DNA of 64,000 bases from GCA-2737665 sp044344795. GTDB taxonomy: Bacteria; Bacteroidota; Bacteroidia; Palsa-965. The notes under the pieces are model-generated. The model saw only the letters and a program-made list of their open reading frames with translations. It did no database searches and had not been told where the DNA came from. The DNA lies in the NCBI GenBank assembly GCA_044344795.1, contig JBIJCF010000011.1, positions 9,211-73,210 of the forward strand, read 5' to 3'. Shown here in pieces: positions 1 through 7,928 of this stretch. The position numbers and the translations under genes were made by a program. The number at the start of each line of letters is the position of its first letter. Positions within the stretch are counted from its first letter, which is position 1.

Positions 1-656
1 AGGAAGGTTTGAAAGGTGAACACTTTTCAGAGATTCGTCGTTTGACCAAAGAATATGGCTGCTTTTATCAAATGGTGCCGTTATCAAAAATCGAACGATT
101 GGCGCCGGGTAAAAATCACCAAGGTGTTGCGGCATTTCTATCTCCTGTAACATTCAGCAGAATTGAAGAAGTACTACCTACGATATTTGAAAAAGGTGAA
201 ACTCCACTAATTTTAATTCTTGATCAGATTACTGACGTTAGAAATTTTGGAGCCATCGCCAGAAGTGCTTCCTGTGCCGGCGTGCATGCGATTGTTATTC
301 CAAGTCGAGGTGCTGCTGCTGTTAATGAAGATGCCGTTAAAACATCAGCCGGTGCTTTGCATTCTATGATCGTTTGCAAGGAACATAATCTAAAAGACAC
401 GATCGAGTATTTGAAAACATCCGGCTTGCGCATTGCGGGCTGCACAGAGAAAGGAAGCGACGTGTATTACAAAACAGATCTTACCGGCCCGCTTGCCGTA
501 ATCATGGGCTCGGAAGAAGACGGTATTTCGCATGAATACCTGAAACGTTGTGATGTTAAGGTTCAAATTCCTATGCAAGGCACTGTTGGTTCATTGAATG
601 TTTCTGTAGCAACCGGAATCGTTTTATTCGAAATCAATCGACAACGTCATGTTTAG
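1..656 (+). CDS. rlmB: 23S rRNA 2'-O-ribose methyltransferase, RlmB/TrmH family (5' end cut by window)
   Basis: SPOUT-class methyltransferase; in the family RlmB methylates a guanosine ribose of 23S rRNA using SAM. Visible are the three SPOUT motifs: D-x-x-x-D-x-x-N-F-G-A with R-S-A downstream, the SAM-loop I-M-G-S-E-E-D-G, and I-P-M-x-G-x-V-G-S-L-N-V-S-V-A near the C terminus, preceded by the end of the RNA-binding domain (K-N-H-Q-G-V). The frame is open to base 3, and about 30 N-terminal residues usual for the family are missing, so the TTG at base 9 is not believed to be the start. The stop overlaps the next gene by 8 bp. The family is clear; the target base is inferred. Confidence 0.9.
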   Translation, partial: EGLKGEHFSEIRRLTKEYGCFYQMVPLSKIERLAPGKNHQGVAAFLSPVTFSRIEEVLPTIFEKGETPLILILDQITDVRNFGAIARSASCAGVHAIVIPSRGAAAVNEDAVKTSAGALHSMIVCKEHNLKDTIEYLKTSGLRIAGCTEKGSDVYYKTDLTGPLAVIMGSEEDGISHEYLKRCDVKVQIPMQGTVGSLNVSVATGIVLFEINRQRHV

Positions 657-2067
657 TCAGTTGAATTTGTCATTGCGAAATCAACTTATACTGCTGGTTT
701 CATTAACCGGCATATCCCGAATTCCATTCATATTTGATGGATACGGCGTAGAAGAAGATTCGTGGGGACTTGTTGTTAACTCATACGAAATTCAACAAAC
801 AGGACATTTTGTTGCCTCTCGTTTACCCGGACATCCGGTTCAGGAATGGACGTACGCGTTGATTTACGATCAACCTGCATGGATGTACAATTCATTATCC
901 GTGCTATTCAGCATGATCGCAGTGTTTTACTTTTTCAAAGTGATACAACGTTTAGGTTTAGAGTTTCCCGGAGTTTGGACACTCGCATTTGCATGCACAC
1001 CTGTATTCTACATTGCAGGCACTTACACCATTGATTATGTGTGGGTATTGGGATTCCTGATGGCTTCGTTGTATTATTTATTGAATGGTCAATTTATTGT
1101 TAGCGGAATTTTATTGGGCATGACGATTGGACTGCGCGTCACCACAGGTGCGTTTTTATTGCCCTGGTTGTTATTGGTGTGGAACAATCTGGACACAAAA
1201 ACATCGATTAAATATTTCATGCGCGTTGCTATTCCGGCAGGACTAATCGGCATTGCCTGGTACATTCCTGTATACTTGGTGTATGGCTCCGGATTCTTCG
1301 ATTACAGCGATCAATTCCCCTATCCGCCTGTTACTAAAATACTATACAAAGCGAGCATCGGTGTATTTGGTTTGCTGGGTTGCATAGCATTGGGATATGC
1401 GCTATTTAGTTATTTGCGTCGTCGCACATCATTCGAATGGAATGGAACTAATGTTGTTACACCAAAACGACTTGCAACAGTTTGTTTAGTGGTCATCGGC
1501 ATTCACATTTTAGCTTATCTAAGACTTCCGCAAAAATCAGCGTACATGTTACCTCTTGTTCCATTTGTCATTATGTTTTGTGCCCTTGTGCTTCAGAATC
1601 GTGAAGTAAAATGGTTTGCATTTCTGTTCGTCGCCGCGCCATTCCTGATGAGCATGAACCTGACAGATCCATTACGCGGAGCTGAACATTCTGCACTCGC
1701 AGCAACATTCCAAATTTCAGGTCAGGAAATTTTTATTGATCCAATTTCAGGTCCGATATTTTCGGAACGTTCCAAGCGCATCAATAAAATGATATACTGT
1801 GATGAAGTGCTGAAAGCAACAGATACTATTACGCGTCCTACAGTGATCATCGCAGGCTGGTGGTACAACGAGTTAATTACGGAAAACTTCAAACGCAAAT
1901 ACAATAAGTTAGTGCGTCATCGATTTTATATTGCGTGCAGTGTCATGGATTCGGCAAGGCGTGCAGGAGCTCAAGTGTTTTATTTGCCCGAACAAAATTT
2001 GTACAACGATCAGATGTACGGACAACAATGCACGGATTCCTTAGCGGAACCTTTTTATATTCGTTAA
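649..2067 (+). CDS. Multi-pass membrane protein, GT-C glycosyltransferase-like
   Basis: A 472-residue protein with about ten hydrophobic segments. After the first segment there is an acidic loop (G-V-E-E-D-S-W-G), the place where GT-C enzymes of the PMT/ArnT type carry their catalytic acid, and a non-membrane tail of about 110 residues follows. GT-C enzymes transfer a sugar from a lipid-phosphate donor outside the cytoplasmic membrane; acceptor and sugar cannot be read here. It starts inside the end of rlmB and is probably co-transcribed with it and with the lipoprotein gene 2 bp downstream. The fold assignment rests on topology and the acidic loop only, so another polytopic transferase is possible. 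Confidence 0.6.
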   Translation: MFSQLNLSLRNQLILLVSLTGISRIPFIFDGYGVEEDSWGLVVNSYEIQQTGHFVASRLPGHPVQEWTYALIYDQPAWMYNSLSVLFSMIAVFYFFKVIQRLGLEFPGVWTLAFACTPVFYIAGTYTIDYVWVLGFLMASLYYLLNGQFIVSGILLGMTIGLRVTTGAFLLPWLLLVWNNLDTKTSIKYFMRVAIPAGLIGIAWYIPVYLVYGSGFFDYSDQFPYPPVTKILYKASIGVFGLLGCIALGYALFSYLRRRTSFEWNGTNVVTPKRLATVCLVVIGIHILAYLRLPQKSAYMLPLVPFVIMFCALVLQNREVKWFAFLFVAAPFLMSMNLTDPLRGAEHSALAATFQISGQEIFIDPISGPIFSERSKRINKMIYCDEVLKATDTITRPTVIIAGWWYNELITENFKRKYNKLVRHRFYIACSVMDSARRAGAQVFYLPEQNLYNDQMYGQQCTDSLAEPFYIR

Positions 2068-2069
2068 TT

Positions 2070-2555
2070 ATGAGAATTGTTTCTGCCGTGCTGATAATCT
2101 TATTGCTGGTTGCGTGTAGCGATAAGCCGAATGATATCAAAGAAATGAATTGGTTGTTAGGCAAATGGGAAGGCGTTGACCTCAACAATTTTCGCTTTGT
2201 AGAAACCTGGAAACGAAGTGATGCGAAAACCTTGTCCGGAAAAGGTGCAGCAATAAGTGATGAAGGAGACACCATTTTTAAAGAAGTATTGAAGATTCAA
2301 CCGGTAGAAGGTGAATTATACTACTTCGCCACTTTACCGGGAAATCCGGAACCTGTACTTTTCAAATTGGTAGAAGGCGATACCGCTCACCTGGTATTCG
2401 AAAACCGTGATCACGATTTTCCTCAGCGTATTGCGTACAAAAGAGAGACTCGAAATACCATGTCTGTGAAGCTCGAAGGCATGGAGAAAGGTTTTCCTAA
2501 AACGGAAATGCTTTCTTTTGAGCGTGCAGGAGATACACTGATCCTAAATAAATAA
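2070..2555 (+). CDS. DUF6265-like lipoprotein
   Basis: A 161-residue protein of unknown function. The ATG at 2070 is preferred over an in-frame ATG at 1935 because it directly opens a lipoprotein signal (hydrophobic run ending L-L-L-V-A-C) and follows the previous stop by 2 bp; the longer version would run inside the upstream gene. The mature part begins W-L-L-G-K-W-E-G and has N-x-x-H-D-F-P-Q-R-I in the second half, both hallmarks of the DUF6265 family as I remember it. It is probably anchored in a membrane facing the periplasm. No catalytic motif is visible. Confidence 0.75.
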   Translation: MRIVSAVLIILLLVACSDKPNDIKEMNWLLGKWEGVDLNNFRFVETWKRSDAKTLSGKGAAISDEGDTIFKEVLKIQPVEGELYYFATLPGNPEPVLFKLVEGDTAHLVFENRDHDFPQRIAYKRETRNTMSVKLEGMEKGFPKTEMLSFERAGDTLILNK

Positions 2556-2612
2556 TTTCCGGTCAGTTGTATCTTTTCCGGAATTTCGTCATTAGGACAA
2601 CAAAAACAATAA

Positions 2613-3182
2613 GTGAATTCTTATCATAAAACCGGAGAACAACTTCGCGAGGAGTTGAAATTAATTCAGGAAGCGAAAAAAGATCCTGCTCGCTTTGCCG
2701 TGTTATATGATCGGTATTATAAACCGTTGTATGTTTTTGTTTTTCGGCGCTGTGGGGACGAGGATGTAACCGGAGATATTGTATCTGCAACATTTCTTAA
2801 AGCCTTACTCGCCTTACCCAAATACGAATTCAAAGGTGTTCCCTTTTCAGCCTGGCTTTTTCGAATTGCATTGAACGAGGTAAATATGTTCTATCGTCAA
2901 GGCGAAAAACAACGACATGTTAGTTTGGAACAAACCGATTTGTCGGCAATGATTACGGAGAGCGGTGTGCAGGATGATGAAGAACGACGTCAGGAACTTT
3001 TGAAAGCACTCTCCGTTTTGAAGCCGGAAGAGATGATGCTGATTGAATTACGTTTTTTCGAAAAAAGAGCATTCGCTGAAATAGGAGCAATTCTCGGCAT
3101 GACGGAAAACAATGCCAAAGTGAAAACCTACCGCATATTGGATAAACTTAAAATCGAGTTGATGAAAACATCACTACGTTAA
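2613..3182 (+). CDS. ECF-type RNA polymerase sigma factor
   Basis: A 189-residue sigma-70 family protein with region 2 (F-A-V-L-Y-D-R-Y-Y-x-x-L-Y, then A-W-L-F-R-I-A) and region 4 (helix-turn-helix around E-I-G-A-I-L-G-M-T-E-N-N-A-K-V-K) and no region 3, i.e. the ECF layout. It redirects RNA polymerase to a regulon that cannot be predicted from here. The start is a GTG at 2613; no ATG lies upstream in frame. The next gene follows after 3 bp and encodes a single-span membrane protein, the position where an anti-sigma factor often lies. TATCTTTT at 2570-2577 resembles a -7 element but lacks a clear -33 partner. Confidence 0.88.
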   Translation: MNSYHKTGEQLREELKLIQEAKKDPARFAVLYDRYYKPLYVFVFRRCGDEDVTGDIVSATFLKALLALPKYEFKGVPFSAWLFRIALNEVNMFYRQGEKQRHVSLEQTDLSAMITESGVQDDEERRQELLKALSVLKPEEMMLIELRFFEKRAFAEIGAILGMTENNAKVKTYRILDKLKIELMKTSLR

Positions 3183-3185
3183 ATC

Positions 3186-3461
3186 ATGAGCAATTACAAA
3201 TTCGATATAGACCCGAAAGTGCCGGATGACGCCAAAATTGAAAAGCAAAAAGATTTTCAAAAGCTGATGGGCAATTACCATCGTATGACGCGTCCGGTAT
3301 ATCAAACGCCACTTTACAAATACCGCAATGTGTTTTTGGGATTAGTGTTGTTTATTGTAATTATTTGGTTGGTGATAGAAGCTGAACAAGAACGTAGAAA
3401 TTCAAAAGAACATCCTAAACACGATTCCGCACAAACTGATACGGCACCTTCTTTGAAATAA
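3186..3461 (+). CDS. Small single-span membrane protein downstream of the sigma factor
   Basis: A 91-residue protein with no family I recognise. Residues 1-46 are charged and polar, residues about 48-65 form one strong membrane helix (F-L-G-L-V-L-F-I-V-I-I-W-L-V-I), and the tail is highly charged. It starts 3 bp after the sigma-factor gene, so the two are almost certainly co-transcribed. A role as a minimal membrane regulator of that sigma factor is suggested by position only; no anti-sigma domain (such as a zinc HxxxCxxC) is visible. It ends 4 bp before the convergent response-regulator gene. Confidence 0.7.
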   Translation: MSNYKFDIDPKVPDDAKIEKQKDFQKLMGNYHRMTRPVYQTPLYKYRNVFLGLVLFIVIIWLVIEAEQERRNSKEHPKHDSAQTDTAPSLK

Positions 3462-3464
3462 CAA

Positions 3465-4154
3465 TCACTTCACAAACTTATATCCAACACCACGTATTGA
3501 AAAAAAATGTCGCGGTTCACGTGCGTTTTCTTCGAAGTACTTTCTGAAGTTCAATATGTAATTGTCTATTGCACGTGCTGTCGGATGTTCATCATCTTTC
3601 CATAGTTCTTCCAGAATCACATCGCGCGAAACCACCTGCCCTTCCCGCTCGATTAACAATTTCAGAAAATCAATTTCGCGTTTCGATAACTGCCAAGACT
3701 TACCTTTTCCGGAAGCTTCAAAAGTTGCAAAGTCAATAGTATTCTCCCCAAATAAATAACGCGGTGCATCCAGTTGCGACTCCTGCCGTTTAGAACGTTT
3801 CACGAGATTATGGACGCGCAATAAAAACTCTTCCAAATGAAAAGGCTTTGTCAGGTAATCGTCTGCTCCCAATTTCAGACCACGAATTTTATCTTCTCCT
3901 TGGGACTTCGCAGTAAGAAATAATATTGGTATTTCGGGATCTTTTTTACGAATAGCTTCACACACCGCAAACCCATCAATTCCCGGTAACATGACATCCA
4001 GAATAATCAGATCAAACTTGAAAGGCTGCCAGATTTCAACCGCGCTCACGCCATCAATTGCAGAAATCACATCAAAGCCTTCCAGCTCCAAATTCATCCG
4101 AATTGTTTTGAGCAGATTTTCTTCATCTTCTACCAGCAGAATTGACTTTTTCAT
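3465..4154 (-). CDS. OmpR/PhoB-family response regulator (orphan)
   Basis: A 229-residue two-domain regulator. The receiver domain (1-120) has the acidic pair E9/D10, phospho-acceptor D53, T80 and K102. The C-terminal winged-helix domain (about 130-229) ends with the usual R-G-V-G-Y-K-F. It should bind promoters when phosphorylated. No histidine kinase is adjacent, so the partner is unknown; the hybrid-less kinase at 26-29 kb is of another type. A TACTTTTG element sits only 5 bp upstream of its ATG, suggesting a very short or absent leader. Confidence 0.92.
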   Translation of the reverse strand: MKKSILLVEDEENLLKTIRMNLELEGFDVISAIDGVSAVEIWQPFKFDLIILDVMLPGIDGFAVCEAIRKKDPEIPILFLTAKSQGEDKIRGLKLGADDYLTKPFHLEEFLLRVHNLVKRSKRQESQLDAPRYLFGENTIDFATFEASGKGKSWQLSKREIDFLKLLIEREGQVVSRDVILEELWKDDEHPTARAIDNYILNFRKYFEENAREPRHFFSIRGVGYKFVK

Positions 4155-4159
4155 CGATA

Positions 4160-4167
4160 CAAAAGTA
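4160..4167 (-). promoter_or_regulatory. -7 promoter element of the response regulator
   Basis: On the minus strand this reads TACTTTTG, a perfect match to the Bacteroidota -7 consensus TAnnTTTG. It ends 5 bp before the ATG, so transcription would start at or next to the start codon. The -33 element is not obvious. Confidence 0.55.
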
Positions 4168-4194
4168 CATGAATACCAAATATTTAGATTTCAT

Positions 4195-4226
4195 TTTGCA
4201 TTTTTTAAATGATCTCCGTATCTTGT
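4195..4226 (+). promoter_or_regulatory. Likely promoter of the first M43 protease gene
   Basis: TTTG at 4195-4198, a 20-bp spacer, then TATCTTGT at 4219-4226 (6 of 8 to TAnnTTTG). This leaves a leader of about 40 bp before the ATG at 4274. The spacing fits the Bacteroidota housekeeping promoter; the -7 match is imperfect. Confidence 0.45.
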
Positions 4227-4273
4227 AGTTCGTTTGTAGTCACATCTAATCAAACAAACAACAACAATTTACA

Positions 4274-6463
4274 ATGAAAAAGAACCTGTTTTCAGCGTGT
4301 TTGTTTTCTGTATTAATGTTCGGAGCAGTTTCGGCCCAAACACTGCAAGGACCTGCAGTTAATAAAGGAAAGCAAATACCAAACGAATCTCCGGCAACTC
4401 GTTCCTGCGGAACAATGGAGAATCATGAAATGTTGCTGCAACAAGATCCAAGCCTTCAGCAGCAGATGATTCAACAAGAAGCCTGGGTGCAAAATTGGAT
4501 TGCGAACAATTACAATCCCGGACAACGCGTAGTGTATACGATTCCTGTGGTATTTCACGTGGTGTATCAAAACGCTACCGAGAATATCAGCAACCAGCGT
4601 TTACTGGATCAATTACAAGTATTAAACGAAGATTTCCGTAAAACAAATGCCGATGCATCCAGTGTGCCATCTGTTTGGCAAAGCATTGCTGCCGATTGCG
4701 AAATCAATTTTTGTTTAGCTGTTCGTGACCCACAAGGACAGGCAACGACAGGGATTACGCGCACTTCAACAACCGTTGGTACTTTTAGCACAAACAATGC
4801 AGTTAAATATACAGCTCAGGGAGGAATCAATGCTTGGCCGCGTGACTCCTACTTAAACATTTGGGTTTGTGATTTGGGCTCTAGCTTATTAGGGTATGCC
4901 CAATTCCCCGGTGGACCCGCTGCAACTGATGGCGTTGTTTTAAACTATCGTTACACAGGAACAACAGGTTCTTCTGCACCTTTCAACAAAGGACGCACTG
5001 CAACTCACGAAGTAGGTCACTGGTTAAACTTGTACCATATTTGGGGCGATGATGGTTCTGCATGTTCAGGATCAGACCAGGTTTCTGATACTCCTAACCA
5101 GGCAGGTGCTTCCGGTGGTTGCTTTACAGTAGGACAAGTACGTACAGACAATTGTACTTCAAGCTCACCCGGTATCATGTGGCAAAATTACATGGACTAC
5201 ACAGACGATGCATGTATGTATATGTTTACTAACGGGCAAAAAGCGCGCGTGCAGGCTTGCATGGCAGGTTCCCGTTCTGCCTTGCAAAATTCGCAGGGAT
5301 GCGTGCCTGTTTCAAGTGTAGGATTAGACGCGGGAATATCAGCTATTGTTAATCCGGGAAGTACTGCATTATGTTCCGGTACGTTTACCCCAATTGTGAC
5401 GTTGCAGAATTTCGGATCAACTACATTAACATCTTGTGTGATCAATTATCGTATTGATAACAACACCAACCAAACTTTCAACTGGTCCGGAAATTTGGCG
5501 ACTAACGCCACTGCAAACGTGACATTAAATTCGATGACAACCACTTCCGGTACTCATACGTTCACAGCGTTTACTTCAAATCCGAATAACTCCACGGATT
5601 TGAATACTTCTAACGACCAGTCGCAGCGCACATTTACAGTTACCGCAACAGGACAAAACTTGCCATTCTCGCAAGGATTTGAATCCACCACATTCCCTCC
5701 TGCCGGATGGTCCATCAACAACCCTGATAACCAAACCACATGGGCTCGCACTACTACAGCTGCATCGAGCGGAAGTGCGTCTGCCAAGATGGACAACTGG
5801 GTATACCAAGGCGGAAACGGTCAAATTGATGATATGGTTTTACCAAACTTAAATTTAAGTTCGGTCTCCAATCCAATAATGACCTTTAAGGTTGCTTATA
5901 CATACTGGACTAATCCATATCAATACTCAGATACATTGAAGGTTCAAATTTCAACGAATTGTGGTGTTACTTGGACTAACGTCTACTTAAAATTCGGAAC
6001 ACAGTTGCAAACTGCTCCTCCTGTTAGCAGTCAATCTGCCGGATTCACGCCAAACTCTTCACAATGGCGTTTAGAAACGGTAAGCTTAGGGGCTTATCAA
6101 TCTTCCACAAATGCAATCATTCGTTTCCGTAACGTGAGCGATTTTGAGGACAACCTGTACATTGATGACGTGAATATTCAGACAAGTACAGGAGTTCAGA
6201 ATATCATGATGACGGATAACATCAACTTGTTCCCTAACCCTACTAACGGTTTGTTCAATTTGAACATTGCTTTGGGAGCAGAACAAGATGTAATGGTTAC
6301 TGTTTATGATGCCGTTGGTCGTGCCGTACAATCTAATGATTACGGCAGAACTATGGGTGGTATGTTCAGCATCGATTTAACAGGCGAAGCTGAAGGAACA
6401 TACTTCGTAGAAGTTATTGCAGGTGGTCAGAAAACCATTAAGCGTGTTGTATTAACGAAATAA
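4274..6463 (+). CDS. Secreted M43 (pappalysin/cytophagalysin-type) metalloprotease with T9SS sorting domain
   Basis: A 729-residue secreted zinc protease. It has a Sec signal (1-21, ending V-S-A-Q), a propeptide-like stretch, and a catalytic domain (about 85-340) with H245-E246-x-x-H249-x-x-x-x-x-H255, the metzincin zinc motif, and a following N-Y-M-D-Y Met-turn. Next come a CARDB-like region (about 350-455), a choice-of-anchor/MAM-like beta domain from Q-G-F-E-S to about 640, and a type A T9SS sorting domain at the end (L-F-P-N-P-T-N-G ... K-R-V-V-L). It is expected at the cell surface or in the medium, degrading proteins. The next gene is a shorter paralogue. Substrate specificity cannot be read. 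Confidence 0.93.
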   Translation: MKKNLFSACLFSVLMFGAVSAQTLQGPAVNKGKQIPNESPATRSCGTMENHEMLLQQDPSLQQQMIQQEAWVQNWIANNYNPGQRVVYTIPVVFHVVYQNATENISNQRLLDQLQVLNEDFRKTNADASSVPSVWQSIAADCEINFCLAVRDPQGQATTGITRTSTTVGTFSTNNAVKYTAQGGINAWPRDSYLNIWVCDLGSSLLGYAQFPGGPAATDGVVLNYRYTGTTGSSAPFNKGRTATHEVGHWLNLYHIWGDDGSACSGSDQVSDTPNQAGASGGCFTVGQVRTDNCTSSSPGIMWQNYMDYTDDACMYMFTNGQKARVQACMAGSRSALQNSQGCVPVSSVGLDAGISAIVNPGSTALCSGTFTPIVTLQNFGSTTLTSCVINYRIDNNTNQTFNWSGNLATNATANVTLNSMTTTSGTHTFTAFTSNPNNSTDLNTSNDQSQRTFTVTATGQNLPFSQGFESTTFPPAGWSINNPDNQTTWARTTTAASSGSASAKMDNWVYQGGNGQIDDMVLPNLNLSSVSNPIMTFKVAYTYWTNPYQYSDTLKVQISTNCGVTWTNVYLKFGTQLQTAPPVSSQSAGFTPNSSQWRLETVSLGAYQSSTNAIIRFRNVSDFEDNLYIDDVNIQTSTGVQNIMMTDNINLFPNPTNGLFNLNIALGAEQDVMVTVYDAVGRAVQSNDYGRTMGGMFSIDLTGEAEGTYFVEVIAGGQKTIKRVVLTK

Positions 6464-6486
6464 AAATTTCGGCTTGAATAAACGAA

Positions 6487-6517
6487 GAGGTTGCCTGATC
6501 GGGCAGCCTCTTTTTTT
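6487..6517 (+). terminator. Rho-independent terminator
   Basis: A GC-rich hairpin (gaggttgcc / gggcagcctc, with one G-T pair) is followed directly by seven T. It separates the two tandem protease genes, so the second has its own promoter. Confidence 0.88.
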
Positions 6518-6523
6518 ATGCGG

Positions 6524-6554
6524 TTGACAAAAGACAAATAATATGCTACCTTAG
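6524..6554 (+). promoter_or_regulatory. Likely promoter of the second M43 protease gene
   Basis: TTG at 6524-6526, 20-bp spacer, TACCTTAG at 6547-6554 (7 of 8 to TAnnTTTG). It lies just after the upstream terminator and 20 bp before the ATG at 6575. Confidence 0.6.
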
Positions 6555-6574
6555 ATTACCTAACCAAATTAATA

Positions 6575-7819
6575 ATGAAAAGACATTTACTTTTAGCGGC
6601 CTGCTTCACCTGGGCTGCGGTCCAGGGACAACAGGTTGAACGTTGTTCTACTCACGGCTATCAGCAACAAATTTTACAGGATTATCCGGAATATCAATCC
6701 ATAGTGGATGAGGGTAACGTGTATGCACAAGAGTACGCTCAGAACCATCCTTCAGGATATGCTCCGCGCGCAACTGTAGTGATCCCCGTTGTATTTCACG
6801 TTGTATATGCTAATGCTACTGAAAATATTTCAACTGCACGTTTGATGGAGCAACTTCAAGTGTTGAATGAAGATTACGGAAAGTATAACGCGGATGCCGG
6901 AAACGTTCCTACAGCATGGCAAAGTTTACACGCCAACACAGAAATTCAGTTTTGTTTGGCTCATAAAGATCCTTCCGGTAACTGGACAGATGGTATCGAG
7001 CGCGTGACTACTACGGTATCCAGTTTTAGTACCAATGACAACGTAAAGTTTAGTGCGACAGGAGGTGCTAACGCTTGGCCCCGTGATCAATACTTGAATA
7101 TTTGGGTATGTGATTTGGGTTCAAGTCTATTGGGATATGCTGCCTTCCCGGGCGGCCCTGCAACTCGTGATGGTGTGGTGTTGCATTACCGTTATACCGG
7201 CAAAACAGGAGCATCTGCACCATTCAACAAAGGAAGAACCGCGACTCACGAAGTTGGACACTGGTTAGGATTGTACCATATTTGGGGAGATGACGGAAGC
7301 TCTTGCAGCGGTACCGATCAGGTTGCTGATACTCCGAATCAGGCAAGTGAAAATTACGGATGCTTCACAGTTGGACAAGTGCGTACCGATGCTTGTTCTG
7401 CAAATGCACCTGGCATAATGTGGATGAACTTCATGGATTACACGGATGACGCCTGCATGTACATGTTCACCACCGGGCAGAAAACTCGTATGTGGAGTTA
7501 TTTAAACAATCAACGTTTTGCTTTGCAAAGCTCACAGCAGTGTTTAGTAGGTATAGAAGATCAAACTATTGCCGCACAAATCAACTTGTTTCCTTCACCT
7601 AATGACGGACATTTCAATTTGCAATTCAATGGCTTGTTGTTGAATGAAGTGACGATAACAATAACTAATAGCGTGGGGCAAATTGTCGAAAAGCGTTATT
7701 ACGATATCGTTCACGATACGCAGTTGTCGTTCAATATGTCCCAGCAACCGCAAGGTGTTTACCTCATTGACATCACAACCGCAAGTGAGCGTATTATTAA
7801 GAAAATGATCAAACAGTAA
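6575..7819 (+). CDS. Secreted M43-type metalloprotease with T9SS sorting domain (short paralogue)
   Basis: A 414-residue paralogue of the preceding protease. It has a signal peptide (1-20), a catalytic domain with H225-E226-x-x-H229-x-x-x-x-x-H235 and a Met-turn (N-F-M-D-Y), then directly a type A T9SS sorting domain (L-F-P-S-P-N-D-G ... I-K-K-M-I-K). It lacks the CARDB-like and choice-of-anchor domains of its neighbour. The catalytic parts are nearly co-linear with long identical stretches around the zinc site, which points to a tandem duplication followed by loss or gain of the accessory domains. Secreted protein degradation is the expected role. Confidence 0.93.
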   Translation: MKRHLLLAACFTWAAVQGQQVERCSTHGYQQQILQDYPEYQSIVDEGNVYAQEYAQNHPSGYAPRATVVIPVVFHVVYANATENISTARLMEQLQVLNEDYGKYNADAGNVPTAWQSLHANTEIQFCLAHKDPSGNWTDGIERVTTTVSSFSTNDNVKFSATGGANAWPRDQYLNIWVCDLGSSLLGYAAFPGGPATRDGVVLHYRYTGKTGASAPFNKGRTATHEVGHWLGLYHIWGDDGSSCSGTDQVADTPNQASENYGCFTVGQVRTDACSANAPGIMWMNFMDYTDDACMYMFTTGQKTRMWSYLNNQRFALQSSQQCLVGIEDQTIAAQINLFPSPNDGHFNLQFNGLLLNEVTITITNSVGQIVEKRYYDIVHDTQLSFNMSQQPQGVYLIDITTASERIIKKMIKQ

Positions 7820-7838
7820 CCTGACCCTTAAACGTTTG

Positions 7839-7873
7839 AGCCGCCTGATTCAACTTTCAGGCGGCTTTTTTGT
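7839..7873 (+). terminator. Rho-independent terminator
   Basis: A perfect 10-bp stem (agccgcctga / tcaggcggct, 8-base loop) followed by a T run. It ends the second protease transcript. Confidence 0.92.
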
Positions 7874-7889
7874 TTTCTTAATCCAGGCA

Positions 7890-7924
7890 TTGTCTGTTCC
7901 AAGACTTACGAAATAGTACCTTTG
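7890..7924 (+). promoter_or_regulatory. Promoter of mqnE with the -7 box beside the start codon
   Basis: TACCTTTG at 7917-7924 is a perfect TAnnTTTG box and ends 4 bp before the ATG at 7929. A TTG at 7890-7892 may be the -33 element, with a somewhat long 24-bp spacer. The transcript would have almost no leader. Confidence 0.6.
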
Positions 7925-7928
7925 CAAC

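Noticed and set aside
9..656. Complete rlmB starting at the TTG at base 9
   Set aside because: The frame is open to the window edge and the usual N-terminal 30 or so residues of the family are missing; the gene is cut by the window.
1935..2069. N-terminal extension of the DUF6265-like lipoprotein
   Set aside because: It lies entirely within the upstream membrane-protein gene and would hide the lipoprotein signal.
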